The notes: generated from the letters alone by a model not told the origin. 64,000 nt of DNA from Paenibacillus baekrokdamisoli (GCF_003945345.1 NZ_AP019308.1:4233501-4297500); one strand, 5' to 3'. Shown: positions 33,997 to 44,156, counted from the first letter of the stretch. Numbers and translations are program-made.

Positions 33997-34220
33997 TATC
34001 TTTGTCTGTATTCTAGCATGCACAGTTCTTTTGTGTCAACTTATCTAACATATAAAATTGTTTTTTTGATAAATTACTCGAAAAAGAACAGGAATTGAAA
34101 GTGAAATGCTGATTACAATGAAGTTATGTTATATTAATGTTATGTATTTAAACATCAAATGCCTGAATTCCCTATTTAAATGATAGGTTATCTCACTAAA
34201 AATTACATTAAAACTGTATT

Positions 34221-34320
34221 TCTTCTCGCAAAAACGCAATAAGAGCTAATTTGAGGGTCTAAGTAGACCTTCAAATTAGCTCTTTTAATTGCAATACTGT
34301 TTTGTTGTAGCTATCACGAT
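34221..34320. repeat. Hairpin repeat family B, copy 1
   Basis: About 100 bases. The core is a stem of about 20 pairs (AAGAGCTAATTTGAGGGTCTA against its complement, 34241-34286), then TTTTAATTGCAATACTG and a shared tail TTTTGTTGTA. Almost the same sequence occurs at 51086 and 58549. The plus-strand U-run makes it terminator-like in that direction. Confidence 0.75.
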
Positions 34321-34322
34321 TA

Positions 34323-34357
34323 AACAGGTTGCCCATTAGCAAAATGAGCAACCTGTT
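34323..34357. terminator. Hairpin AACAGGTTGC/GCAACCTGTT
   Basis: Ten-base arms around a 15-base loop, with TT and AA flanks. It lies about 220 bases past the SLH protein stop, next to repeat B copy 1. It may end transcription arriving from either side. Confidence 0.55.
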
Positions 34358-34498
34358 TTCTTTCGTTGATTCGAACCTTGTTGTATGGGATCATCAAATA
34401 TGGATTGGTTTTTCTAATCGTAAACGGTATTATTTCAAGGAATCCAATAGATTTCTGGAGATTGCTGCAAGGGTGCGGGGTAATTTTCTGCAAAAGTA

Positions 34499-34552
34499 AA
34501 ACAAGGTTATCCTGCACGGCTGCTTTCATCCGTTTGCAGAATAACCTTGTTT
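34499..34552 (-). terminator. Terminator of the GLUG/SLH protein gene
   Basis: The arms AACAAGGTTATCCTGCA and TGCAGAATAACCTTGTT pair with one mismatch; on the minus strand TTTTACTT follows. It is 25 bases past the stop of the surface protein gene. Confidence 0.7.
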
Positions 34553-34576
34553 GAAATGACTCCAAATAACCTGTTT

Positions 34577-37500
34577 TTACTTGTTCACTTGCGTCAGCAT
34601 TTTCAAGATCACGGTTACTGCTTCAGCTCTTGTTGCTGTAGCAGTCGGATCGAATTTGTTGCCGCCTTTCCCTTCGAGCAGACCAAACTTCTTCAATGCG
34701 CCTACTGCGCCCTTCGCCCATGATGGAATGTCCTTGTCATCTGCGAAACCAGTTGAGCTATTCGATTCGCTTGCCAGCTTGAGTGTATTCGCAATCATTG
34801 CAGCCATCTCAACGCGAGTAATGACTGCATTCGGACGGAAAGTACCGCCCTCATAGCCTTTAATAATCCCAGCTTGTACAGCTTGAGCGACTGCTTGCTG
34901 TGCCCATGCTCCGATCTCCGCTTTATCTGTGAAAGTCAGTGCCGCTCCTTCTCCTTGCGGCTTCAGCGCATTCATCAGCATAACCGCGAATTCTGCACGG
35001 GTCACCGTCTTACCCGGCTTAAACGTTCCATCGGTATAACCCTTGACGATTCCGCCGCTCACCGCTTGCTTGATGCTAGCTTCAGCCCAGTGTCCAGCGA
35101 TATCACTAAATGTAATACCTACAGCAGGATCTGTTGGCTGCTCTGGTTTATTCGTAGTTTGGTCAACAACGAGTACCGCATACTTCGTGAAATGATTGAC
35201 CTCTACAGTAATACGATTCCCGTTTGTCTGGCCGCCTGTGACTTCGACCCAAACCTTCTTCACTTCGTCATAAAAGAATACAGCTGCTCTTTGGTTGCTC
35301 TTCACCTTGGATGAATCGAAAACAAAGCTCAGCGTTACCGGTTTAATGAAGTTATTCGTAAAGTTTTTCAAGATCTCGAATACGGAGCTGGCTGGAACCT
35401 CATTATTTGTTAGAAGCTTTTGAGTCTCTAGTATTTTGGCAATCGTTAATTTCAGTTCTTCGCTTGTTGCACCTGCCGGAATAGAGATCGTCACTTCATT
35501 ATCCAAGCTGACCTCACCCGTTCTACCTACTGGAAGCGTTAAACGGCCATCTGTGGAAGTCACTTTGTCATTGCTTGGTGTTGTTATAGCGCCATTGCCA
35601 TTGCCATTGTCACCGCCGGGTGCTGCATTCACAGTCACCGTATAGGTTACCTTTGTAATTCCATCCTCCGCTGTAACAATAACCTTCGTGCCTGTTGCCA
35701 AAACTGTTGCTACGGTCGTTCCGTCTGCATCGTAGACTTGAACCGTTGCACCCGCTGCTGGTGTGATCGCTGCCTTAAATGCAGCTAAAGTTGTTGCATT
35801 AGGAATGTTCGTAATGGTTGCACTTGCTGTTCCATTTGCGCTTACTGTTCCAATTGTGGATGTTAACGTTGCTGCATCACTTTTCCAAAAAGCCAGTAAT
35901 TGAGGATATTGATTGGTGCGCATATACCAATCATTGACAAAATTCCAACCCGAATCCGCATACGTATACGTTTCCTGCTTCTTCATCTCATCGCTTGACT
36001 TACCTACGCCTTTACCAGTATCTACTTGCCCAGATGTATCCGTGTTGTAGAAACTGTTGTGGACTACTCCAGCATGGGTAGCGTAACCAACCAAGCCCCC
36101 TACGTCTTCACTTCCAGACACATTGCCTATAGAGTAGCTGTTGTTAATTGTTCCATTAAGTTGCGGATTAAAATAACCAACTAAACCGCCTACAGAATAT
36201 TCTCCAGCCACATTTCCTGTAGCGTAGCTCGTATTAATTGTTCCATAACTGGTACCAATCAAACCGCCTGCTTCTCCATAACCATACACTTTTCCTGAAG
36301 CATAGCTTTTGTTGATTATTCCTGCATTAGCATTGTAACCAACTAGTCCACCTACAGAATAACTGTCATCACCATCAACAATGTCAATTCCAGTTACACT
36401 TCCTGTTGCGTAGTTGGTATCGATTGTTCCACTATTTGAACCTACTAAACCACCAACACTACTAATTCCACTAACAGTTCCAGTAGCATGGCTGTTGCTA
36501 ATTTCGGAATTAGAATTAGAATAACCAACCAAACCGCCTACATCGTAATTCCCAGTGACATTTCCTGAAGCATAGCTTTTGTTGATTATTCCTGCGTTAG
36601 CATTGTAACCAACTAGTCCACCTACAGAATAACTGTCATCACCATCAACAATGTCAATTCCAGTTACACTTCCTGTTGCGTAGTTGGTATCGATTGTTCC
36701 ACTATTCGAACCTACTAAACCACCAACATTACCATTTCCGCTTACAGTTCCTTTAGCATTGCTGTTGCTAATTAAGGAATCAGGACTAGTATCACCAACC
36801 AAACCACCTACAAAGTTCGTTCCATCCACGTTTCCTTTTGCGAAGCTATTATTGATTGTCCCACCATTGCCTCCAACCAAGCCACCAACTACGCCATCTG
36901 TATTATCACTATTCTTCACATTTCCTGTAGCATTGCTGTTGCTGATTGTCCCTAAATTAACTCCAGCCAGACCACCAACTGCGCCACCTTTACTATTATC
37001 ACTATTCTCCACACTTCCTGTAGCATAACTATCGATGATTATTCCAGCACTTCCATCAGGAAGAGAACTAGCTACAGAGTATTCACTTATTCTTAAATCC
37101 GAGACTCTACTAGCATCATAATTAAAGCCAACCAAACCACCTATAGTAGAAGTTCCATTCACAACTGTAGTAGAATCGCCAGTCACAACTGCTGTAGAAT
37201 GACTTTTACTAATTGTTCCTCCATTGACACCAACTAAGCCGCCGGCTAATCCAGAAGTATCTATACTCCCTTCGGAATAACTGTTACTAACAGTGCCAAA
37301 GTTCTCAGCAACCAAGAAACCAGCAAAAACATTTCCATTCACTGTTCCTTTGACGTAGCTGTTACTAATTGAGCCTTCATTCTTACCAGCTAAACCAGCT
37401 GTATAGCTATTACCTGTAATATCGACATTCTCCAATGCCATATTTGTGATCGAACCACCCTTACCTATTGCACCAAATAGCCCAACATACTTAATTGACG

Positions 37501-37861
37501 AATCAATCCATAATCCTGTGATTGTATGGCCATTTCCATTCACATTCCCGTTAAAAGGACTTTCATCTGATCCTATTGGCTCCCAGCCGTTGTCTGTATC
37601 CTTAAGATATTCACTTAAATTAATATCTGCTGTCAGTTTGAAATAAGTGTTATTTCCAAAATACCTAGCATCGTCTAGCTGATCAGCATCTGCAATCGTA
37701 TAAGGGTCTTCTACTGTACCACTCCCGCCACCTATATATTTCGTAGCTGCATAAGCTTTCCCCGCTCCGGCTGTGAACAATCCTGGCATACTGCTGATCA
37801 CTACCATCATCACCAGAATCAACGCTAATACTTTTGTACTCATACTGTTCCTCTTATTCAT
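34577..37861 (-). CDS. GLUG-repeat surface protein with three SLH anchors
   Basis: 1094 residues. A signal peptide (to about 38, ending GKAYAA) is followed by an opening IADADQLDDARYF motif typical before GLUG repeats. About 20 GLUG-type repeats (GGLVGxNxGTIxNSYAxGxV, about 110-640) predict a right-handed beta-solenoid. Then come a module TLAAFKAAITPAAGATVQV, an anchor-proximal ZU5-like region (about 770-890) and three SLH domains (SDIAGHWAEASIKQAV, IGAWAQQAVAQAV, IPSWAKGAVGALKKFG; about 910-1090), which bind pyruvylated wall polymer. GGAGG lies upstream. It is an S-layer-attached adhesin or structural protein. Two repeat blocks are nearly identical in DNA. Confidence 0.93.
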   Translation of the reverse strand: MNKRNSMSTKVLALILVMMVVISSMPGLFTAGAGKAYAATKYIGGGSGTVEDPYTIADADQLDDARYFGNNTYFKLTADINLSEYLKDTDNGWEPIGSDESPFNGNVNGNGHTITGLWIDSSIKYVGLFGAIGKGGSITNMALENVDITGNSYTAGLAGKNEGSISNSYVKGTVNGNVFAGFLVAENFGTVSNSYSEGSIDTSGLAGGLVGVNGGTISKSHSTAVVTGDSTTVVNGTSTIGGLVGFNYDASRVSDLRISEYSVASSLPDGSAGIIIDSYATGSVENSDNSKGGAVGGLAGVNLGTISNSNATGNVKNSDNTDGVVGGLVGGNGGTINNSFAKGNVDGTNFVGGLVGDTSPDSLISNSNAKGTVSGNGNVGGLVGSNSGTIDTNYATGSVTGIDIVDGDDSYSVGGLVGYNANAGIINKSYASGNVTGNYDVGGLVGYSNSNSEISNSHATGTVSGISSVGGLVGSNSGTIDTNYATGSVTGIDIVDGDDSYSVGGLVGYNANAGIINKSYASGKVYGYGEAGGLIGTSYGTINTSYATGNVAGEYSVGGLVGYFNPQLNGTINNSYSIGNVSGSEDVGGLVGYATHAGVVHNSFYNTDTSGQVDTGKGVGKSSDEMKKQETYTYADSGWNFVNDWYMRTNQYPQLLAFWKSDAATLTSTIGTVSANGTASATITNIPNATTLAAFKAAITPAAGATVQVYDADGTTVATVLATGTKVIVTAEDGITKVTYTVTVNAAPGGDNGNGNGAITTPSNDKVTSTDGRLTLPVGRTGEVSLDNEVTISIPAGATSEELKLTIAKILETQKLLTNNEVPASSVFEILKNFTNNFIKPVTLSFVFDSSKVKSNQRAAVFFYDEVKKVWVEVTGGQTNGNRITVEVNHFTKYAVLVVDQTTNKPEQPTDPAVGITFSDIAGHWAEASIKQAVSGGIVKGYTDGTFKPGKTVTRAEFAVMLMNALKPQGEGAALTFTDKAEIGAWAQQAVAQAVQAGIIKGYEGGTFRPNAVITRVEMAAMIANTLKLASESNSSTGFADDKDIPSWAKGAVGALKKFGLLEGKGGNKFDPTATATRAEAVTVILKMLTQVNK
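36291..36728. repeat. Near-identical internal direct repeats in the GLUG gene
   Basis: Bases 36291-36458 recur at 36561-36728, 270 bases (90 codons) apart, with only about two differences in 168 bases. The other GLUG repeats in the gene are much more diverged. This marks a recent in-frame duplication or gene conversion inside the beta-solenoid. Confidence 0.85.
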
Positions 37862-38038
37862 ACCTCAATATCTCCTCCAACTTCCATTCATTTTATATGG
37901 GCTTAAGTATAGGTCCTAGGCATGATAAAATAACACTAACTAAAGTTATGGTTATGCAAATATAGTCGAAAAAGCCAACAAAATTGCGCCTTTTGGCTCC
38001 TTTTGCTGGCTCTTACTGCTTACCGTTATCTCATATAA

Positions 38039-41000
38039 CTAATCTAATAATCCTAGTTCTCTTGCTCGTGCAATCGCCTGAACCCGCCGTTTAGCCCCTA
38101 ATTTCCCGTATAAATTGAATACATAACTTTTGACTGTGCCCTCCGTTAATCCAAAACGATAGGCAATCTCCTTATTGGACAGACCGTCTGCCAGCGCGTA
38201 TAACGTCTCCGTTTCACGGTTCGTCAGCGGATCGACGAGCGGCTGTGCATCTATGGCGGGAATCGTCGATGGATCATTCCCTGGTTCGCTTGACACACTC
38301 GTCTGTGTATGGGAATCCTCCAAGGATTGCAGATAAACCATCCGGGTAATCATGAGCTCCAGCACTTCCAGCCTCTCCGTGGTGAATACGCCTGAGATGA
38401 GGTTATTCTCCAAATAAAGGACAGAAGGCAATAACTTCCTTGGAATAAGAATAGGCATACAAAGAACAGATTGCAGCTGATTGTCGCGGATATATGGATC
38501 AGCCGCATAAGAGCTGCGCGAAGCATCTGCAAGGACGATGGACTCGCCTGTCTTGATCACATAGCGAACAATGGTCTCCGCATAAGAAGCATCATCATGA
38601 GGATCTTCGAGACTGCTTATCACATATCCCTTCTCTGCACCCGAATAGCGAAGGACCGATTCAAGGAATTGATCCCTGACATCCGGGCTTTCTCCTGTAT
38701 TTGACCATCCCGTAATTTGTCGAATAAGTACTTTATCTTCAACGATAGCAGGCGTCTTATCATATACGGCGGCCTCCTGGTCCGGGTCTGCTTCCTCTGC
38801 GAGCACTCTATCTTCTTGCCGTTCAGCAGCTAATAAAGGCAGGGAAGGATATAATTCTCTCAGCCTTCTTACTTTGGCAGCCGCTCCCCACTTGGAATAA
38901 GCAGCACAGGCATCCTCCATTAGTACATCCGCTCCGGTGATGCTCCCCTCTTCCCTATAGAATGTGGAAGCCCGTTCGCAGGCGATGGCTTCCATTAATC
39001 CGTTCCTTTCCCTGCGCGCTTCGCGGGTCGCATCCTCATATCCTCTAGCAGCAGCTACTCGGTTTCCGTCGATTCGATGGCATTCCGCTGTGATGAGCAG
39101 ATAAGCCGAAGACTTCTGCCCGTAATAGCCTGACCATTGCTTCATGGCATGCCATTGTTTACTAAGCTTAGCACGAATGCTTTTACGCTCTTCCGGCGGC
39201 GCCTCCGCATGAATTGCAGCAAGCGTTAGTGCTTGATAGACATGCTGCTTGCGAACTTGCATCCGAGTCTGTCTGAAGGTATTGAATTTGCCTTGCTCTA
39301 CCCATTGGAGGGCCTCCTGGTACCGCCCGGACAAATAAGCAATTTCGATCTGGCAGGTGCATATATAATAAACCTCATGATTCAGTGTCTCCTTGAAGCG
39401 ATCGCTCTGTAACGGAACTACAACTCCATCGTTGTGGCTGTCATCGCCTTGTAATTGCGCCATATACCATCTCGCGATGCGAAAGATGTTGAGCGTTACT
39501 TCATCCACAAGCTTCTGGGAAAGCTCTTCATAATCCGTTATTCGTGATGACAATGTATACAGATCCCCGGTATGTGTGGTCGTGCATGTTAGCATTGCAA
39601 TGCTAACGTACGTCAGATTGGCGGATTCCATCCCGTAATGTATAGCCCTCTCAAAATGTTCAACGCCTTCCTCCGGATTCTGCAGCATTATAGCCAGACC
39701 CCTAATATAGTGCAGTCGACATTGCAGGTCCACGCTTACAGAAGATGCTGAAAGTTGAAAGGCTTGATCTATATAATGAAGCCCCGTTTGGAAGAAAGAA
39801 ATTTTATTCCTAAGAATCACTAAGCCGTATCCAGCAAGAATAAACGCAAACGCTTCGTTATTACCATGCTTCAGACCATAACGAACGAATCTTGAGAACA
39901 GAACGGCAGACAGTTCCAAACTTAATGTAAATACCGAAGTCGCTATCGCCATGACCAAATTCGACAAAGCTTTATAATGAGGTTCATCATTTAACGGTAA
40001 CCGCGGCAGCTCATTGCGCATTCTGTATAATGCGCTTTGCGTCATGAGAACTTCTTTCACGACAGCTGCTTTAGAAGGCTTTCTCGGCAAATGCCAGCCG
40101 AATTCCGCCAGCGCCTGCCACCCGATATTGACGGCTGCCTCATCATTCTTCAGATACGTATTCATCGCGATCCGAATCAGGTAAATATGGGATCGCTCCA
40201 CCAAGCCCGTTGTACGGATCATTAAGCGGTCGAGCAGCTCTTCCGCGCGGTCTACGCGACCGCACATATACTCGCATTCAGGCAGCTCCAGCATTAATCG
40301 GTAGGCAAGCGAATTCGTCCCTACCCCATCATCCTTGGTAAGACGCAAGCCCGTTTCCAAGAAGTGCAGCGCAACCGCAAATGCCGTTGTTGCTTTGGAC
40401 TTCAGCCCGGCCTGAAGATTATACGCAGCCAGCTCCAACTTCTCCGCCTCATGGAACAGCTCACTGCTGCCCAGATTCAGATGATAAACCATGTCGAAGA
40501 TAGACGATCCCTGCTGGTCGAATGCATGCTCTTGCATCACGCGCCCGATTTTCAAATGTAGGGCTGCTTTTTCCACTTCGGGAATCGTCATATAAGCGGC
40601 CTGCTGTACCCGATCATGTAAAAAGGTATATACAAGGTCATCCGCTTCCGCTTTGTCAGCGTCATCCACACGGCCAATTAAACCTTCCTCCTCGACTGAA
40701 AGCAAAAGCTTACGTGTAAGAGGCAAGGAATACTCGCTTACTAAGGCAATCAATTCTGGACGGAAGCGATGCCCGGTTGCTGCCGCTATGCCAAGCAGCC
40801 CAATTGTTTCATGGGAGAGCATACGAATTCGAGACTCAATCAACTGTAGAATATCAGGATCTTCAGGCATCTGTGTAACTGCCGCTGCATCCCAGGTCCA
40901 AATGGCCTGCTTCTCATCAAAATAAAGCTTTTTCTCCCGATACAAGCTGTCCAGAAACCGGTGTAAGTATAGCGGATTCCCACCTGTTCGATGGTAAAGC

Positions 41001-42379
41001 GCTTCCGCAAGCAATCGGACGCGAGCCGAATTTTCATTGAGAATAGAGGACACAAAATGCCTCACATCGATGTAGGACAGAGGGGAGAGCGCAATATGCT
41101 GCACCCGAAGAGGCGTGTCAGCCTTATGCAGGGAAAGTAAATCTCCCATTCCTAAAGCAGCTGCAGCTTGGGTCTCTGCATTATCCATACCGCCTGGCGC
41201 TGCTTCCTCTCGGAACGCGCCTATGACTAATAAACTATGCAGGCCCCCGTCATATGCAAGCGTACGAAGGACATCCATCGTAGCAGAATCTGCCCATTGC
41301 AGATCGTCCAGAAACATAACGAGAGGATGTTTCCTATCGATAAATACTTTTATAAAAATAGGAAACAAGCGATGGAAACGAATAGCCGCTTCAGCAGGAG
41401 GGAGTGGTTCAACAGAAGGAAGTTCTCCGAGAAGCTTCCCCGCTTCCGGTAGAAGCTGTGCGATAACGCCCTTTCCTTGCCCTAATGCCTTTGTTAACTG
41501 TGTCTTTATCCTCGCAACTCTTTCTGGCGATTCTCTCCAGACCTGCCGAATCAAGATGCGAAGTGCCTGCAGGATCGGCGAGAGGGGAATATCCCGATTC
41601 ATCAGATCGCATTTACCCGTAATGAACGGACAGTCTTCCCTTGTAACCCGTACCTGAAGCTCTCGAACAAGCGCGGTTTTACCGCTGCCTGCCCGCCCGG
41701 AAACAACTATGAATGCTGATTCCCCGGCACGGGCCCGTTCATAAGCCTCTCGAAGCTTTTCTTCTTCCGTTTCAATGCCGAAGAGATTACGCGGGAGGCG
41801 AAACCGACTGGCCTCATCGATACGAGCAATCTCGAAAGGAACGATTTCTCCCCTCTCTTCCATAGATGAAGCACACCGTCTTAGATCGGCTAACAAACCA
41901 TAAGCACTCTGATAGCGCTCCTCAGGTCCCTTTGCCAACAGCTTCATGATGATGTCTTCGAGCGATCCCGCAATTTCCTGACGCAGCTCTCTTAGCGGTT
42001 TAGGCACAATCGCAAGATGAGCATGTACCCACTCTTCAGCACTCTGCGCTTGAAATGGCAAGCACCCTGCCAGCATTTCGTAATACATCATGCCTAGCGC
42101 ATACAAATCGCTGCGCCCATCAGGCATATGATTGATCCTGCCCGTTTGCTCGGGAGATAGATAGGCGTAATCCGCCTCACGATTGTCTGCTAGCGCCGCT
42201 AGATTTGTTTCCTCCCGAATCAGAATACTAGCGGGATTCAGATCGCCTATGACGGTGTTCCTCTTATGTGCCTCATGAACCATTTCCGCCAACACTATCG
42301 CTATATGTATGAAAGAGGAAACCTCCATGAAGTTCCCATTCCGTAATTCCTTTAGCCTGATATCCTCTGCTAATGACAT
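38039..42379 (-). CDS. Large degenerate-kinase/AAA ATPase/GAF/LuxR regulator
   Basis: About 1446 residues. The N-terminus is the C-lobe of a Ser/Thr kinase (TVIGDLNPASILI for HRDLKPxN, then YLSPEQTGR and DLYALGMMYYEMLAG). The N-lobe with its ATP loop and Lys is missing, and no DFG is seen. A STAND-type ATPase follows (Walker A SGRAGSGKTAL near residue 230; Walker B region LVMFLDDLQWADS), then a long TPR-like helical part. A GAF domain (about 1240-1370; GYVISSLEDPHDD) and a LuxR helix-turn-helix (LTNRETETLYALADGLSNKE) end the protein. Start ATG behind GGAGG. It senses an unknown signal and binds DNA. Confidence 0.88.
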   Translation of the reverse strand: MSLAEDIRLKELRNGNFMEVSSFIHIAIVLAEMVHEAHKRNTVIGDLNPASILIREETNLAALADNREADYAYLSPEQTGRINHMPDGRSDLYALGMMYYEMLAGCLPFQAQSAEEWVHAHLAIVPKPLRELRQEIAGSLEDIIMKLLAKGPEERYQSAYGLLADLRRCASSMEERGEIVPFEIARIDEASRFRLPRNLFGIETEEEKLREAYERARAGESAFIVVSGRAGSGKTALVRELQVRVTREDCPFITGKCDLMNRDIPLSPILQALRILIRQVWRESPERVARIKTQLTKALGQGKGVIAQLLPEAGKLLGELPSVEPLPPAEAAIRFHRLFPIFIKVFIDRKHPLVMFLDDLQWADSATMDVLRTLAYDGGLHSLLVIGAFREEAAPGGMDNAETQAAAALGMGDLLSLHKADTPLRVQHIALSPLSYIDVRHFVSSILNENSARVRLLAEALYHRTGGNPLYLHRFLDSLYREKKLYFDEKQAIWTWDAAAVTQMPEDPDILQLIESRIRMLSHETIGLLGIAAATGHRFRPELIALVSEYSLPLTRKLLLSVEEEGLIGRVDDADKAEADDLVYTFLHDRVQQAAYMTIPEVEKAALHLKIGRVMQEHAFDQQGSSIFDMVYHLNLGSSELFHEAEKLELAAYNLQAGLKSKATTAFAVALHFLETGLRLTKDDGVGTNSLAYRLMLELPECEYMCGRVDRAEELLDRLMIRTTGLVERSHIYLIRIAMNTYLKNDEAAVNIGWQALAEFGWHLPRKPSKAAVVKEVLMTQSALYRMRNELPRLPLNDEPHYKALSNLVMAIATSVFTLSLELSAVLFSRFVRYGLKHGNNEAFAFILAGYGLVILRNKISFFQTGLHYIDQAFQLSASSVSVDLQCRLHYIRGLAIMLQNPEEGVEHFERAIHYGMESANLTYVSIAMLTCTTTHTGDLYTLSSRITDYEELSQKLVDEVTLNIFRIARWYMAQLQGDDSHNDGVVVPLQSDRFKETLNHEVYYICTCQIEIAYLSGRYQEALQWVEQGKFNTFRQTRMQVRKQHVYQALTLAAIHAEAPPEERKSIRAKLSKQWHAMKQWSGYYGQKSSAYLLITAECHRIDGNRVAAARGYEDATREARRERNGLMEAIACERASTFYREEGSITGADVLMEDACAAYSKWGAAAKVRRLRELYPSLPLLAAERQEDRVLAEEADPDQEAAVYDKTPAIVEDKVLIRQITGWSNTGESPDVRDQFLESVLRYSGAEKGYVISSLEDPHDDASYAETIVRYVIKTGESIVLADASRSSYAADPYIRDNQLQSVLCMPILIPRKLLPSVLYLENNLISGVFTTERLEVLELMITRMVYLQSLEDSHTQTSVSSEPGNDPSTIPAIDAQPLVDPLTNRETETLYALADGLSNKEIAYRFGLTEGTVKSYVFNLYGKLGAKRRVQAIARARELGLLD

Positions 42380-42533
42380 GATGTCCAATCCTCCATATGA
42401 CCTGTCAAAGTACTGCTTAATTTCAGAAATCCAGATACTTCATCCTATTCTATCATTAATTGGTAACACACAGCACTCCACATCTGTCATATGCTGCGGT
42501 ATGGGGCGTCCCCTCGCCATGACTAATACTGGC

Positions 42534-42597
42534 TTGACAGAGTGGTTCATCTCCTATATGTTTTATTTATTCTGTCTGTTCGGTATAAATAAATAAA
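42534..42597 (+). promoter_or_regulatory. Promoter and operator-like repeat of the TetR-SUMF1 operon
   Basis: TTGACA (42534-42539) is followed after 17 bases by TATGTT (42557-42562). Just downstream, TTTATTTATT (42562-42571) and its complement AATAAATAAA (42588-42597) form an inverted repeat, well placed for repression by the TetR protein encoded at 42634. Confidence 0.6.
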
Positions 42598-42633
42598 TCA
42601 GTAGTCTTTCCATGAAACGGGGAATCGAAAAAA

Positions 42634-43287
42634 ATGCCTAAAGTAGGAATGGAACCCAAGCGTCGAGCAGATGTAATTAACGCCACACTAATGTGTATTA
42701 GCAGACATGGGATTGATGGCATGACTCTGGATAAAGTCGCTGAGTATGCGAATTGCTCAAAGGGTGTTGTAACTTATTACTTTAAGAATAAAGATAACTT
42801 GATTATTGAGGCTTTCAGGTCGTTCTTAGCCTATTATGGTTTGAAGATCAATTCTCAAATTCAGAATACAATGACTCCAGAGGCAATGATCGAGGTCACA
42901 CTGAAGAACATCCTCCCACCTTATAGCGAGGATACACAAGGGTCAATCAATGTATCGGATCTTGAGGGTATTGAAAGGATGTATATCCCACACGAGGCTC
43001 AAGCAAAGCTTTTTCTTCATTTCTTTTCTAAAGCAGTATTGGATCCCAGTTTACAAGAAGTCGTTTCAGCGGGGTATAAGGAAGACATTAAAGGTTTAGT
43101 GAAAATCTTTGACTATGGCAGCATGCTAGGGAATATGAAGGTGGATGACTCGAATAGCGCTGCTTATGGCCTGCTAGCAATGGTGGTAGGGCTTAGCTTC
43201 TTTAGAGTAGCCAATATTCAGCCAATGAACGGTGAAGATAATCGATATATCTGTGAGGACTATGTCAAAAGGCTAATTGGAGGATGA
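42634..43287 (+). CDS. TetR/AcrR-family regulator (BetI-like)
   Basis: 217 residues. A TetR helix-turn-helix (residues 10-57) reads DVINATLMCISRHGIDGMTL and CSKGVVTYYFKNKDNLI, followed by a helical ligand domain. The DNA-binding part is closest to the BetI type, but no betaine genes are near. The next gene begins two bases after its stop, so they form an operon. The inverted repeat upstream suggests autoregulation. Confidence 0.9.
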   Translation: MPKVGMEPKRRADVINATLMCISRHGIDGMTLDKVAEYANCSKGVVTYYFKNKDNLIIEAFRSFLAYYGLKINSQIQNTMTPEAMIEVTLKNILPPYSEDTQGSINVSDLEGIERMYIPHEAQAKLFLHFFSKAVLDPSLQEVVSAGYKEDIKGLVKIFDYGSMLGNMKVDDSNSAAYGLLAMVVGLSFFRVANIQPMNGEDNRYICEDYVKRLIGG

Positions 43288-43289
43288 TT

Positions 43290-44012
43290 ATGAAGCCACT
43301 AGTTAACTCTGAAGATGAGGAGGTATGCAGAGTGTCAGATGCATTAAAGAGCGATTTTGATTATCCAATGGTCAACATTCCAAGTGGAGAAATAGAATTA
43401 AGAGACGATCGAACAAAAAGGATATGGAAGGCCCAAATAAGACCGTTCCTTCTTGCCCAGTATCCTGTAACAATGGAACTGTATTGTGAGATTACGGGAA
43501 AATCACCCACTTCTATCGACAGAAATCAAAAGCCGGTTGTGAATATTTCATGGAATGAAGCCATTTACTTATGCAATCTACTTTCTCAGAAAGCTGGATT
43601 GAATGAGTGTTATTCTATAAGTAATGACAGTGACGAAATCATCTGTGATTGGGAATCAGACGGTTATCGCCTTCCTTCAGAAGCAGAATGGCAGTATGCA
43701 TGTAAAGCAAGAACTACTGGATATAGATACGGAGAAATAGATAAGATCGCTTGGTACAATGAAAATTCAGAAGGCGAAATTCATGAAGTAGGACAAAAGG
43801 AACCGAATGCATGGGGTCTGTATGACATGGTAGGAAATGCTTGGGAGTGGTGTTGGGATTTATATGATGAGAACGTATATGGATCCTACCGAATTTTTCG
43901 CGGTGGCAGCTGGGCTGAAGAGGCCAGGGGTTGTGGGTCTTCGTGCCGTCGTCGCAGCCACCCGTCATTTTGCATCGACGACCTTGGATTCCGCCTTTCC
44001 CGGTCTTTTTAA
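43290..44012 (+). CDS. SUMF1/formylglycine-generating-enzyme-like protein
   Basis: 240 residues. FGE-sulfatase fold signs: MVNIPSGEIELRD, PFLLAQYPVTMELYCEITG, VVNISWNEAIYLCNLLS, YRLPSEAEWQYACKA, WGLYDMVGNAWEWCWDLYD, FRGGSW and LGFRLSR. FGE, PvdO and EgtB share this fold. The C-terminal RGCGSSCRRRSHPSFC has cysteines near the active-site region, but no sulphatase substrate gene is near, so the reaction is open. The ATG at 43290 is chosen because GGAGG of the TetR end is six bases upstream. A terminator follows at 44157. Confidence 0.87.
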   Translation: MKPLVNSEDEEVCRVSDALKSDFDYPMVNIPSGEIELRDDRTKRIWKAQIRPFLLAQYPVTMELYCEITGKSPTSIDRNQKPVVNISWNEAIYLCNLLSQKAGLNECYSISNDSDEIICDWESDGYRLPSEAEWQYACKARTTGYRYGEIDKIAWYNENSEGEIHEVGQKEPNAWGLYDMVGNAWEWCWDLYDENVYGSYRIFRGGSWAEEARGCGSSCRRRSHPSFCIDDLGFRLSRSF

Positions 44013-44156
44013 TGTGGGGGGCTGATTACAGCACTCCACATGAGTTGACTCCCGTAACATAAACACCAATCTGTAACTTTAACATTGCAGCTTCTTCTCT
44101 CAACTCAACTTTCTGCTTTACCAGTATGTACGATTAACTTCTATAGAGTGAAATTT

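Noticed and set aside
34320..34565. An 81-codon open frame on the minus strand behind the GLUG/SLH gene
   Set aside because: It runs through two hairpin terminators, has no ribosome binding site and no recognisable protein pattern.
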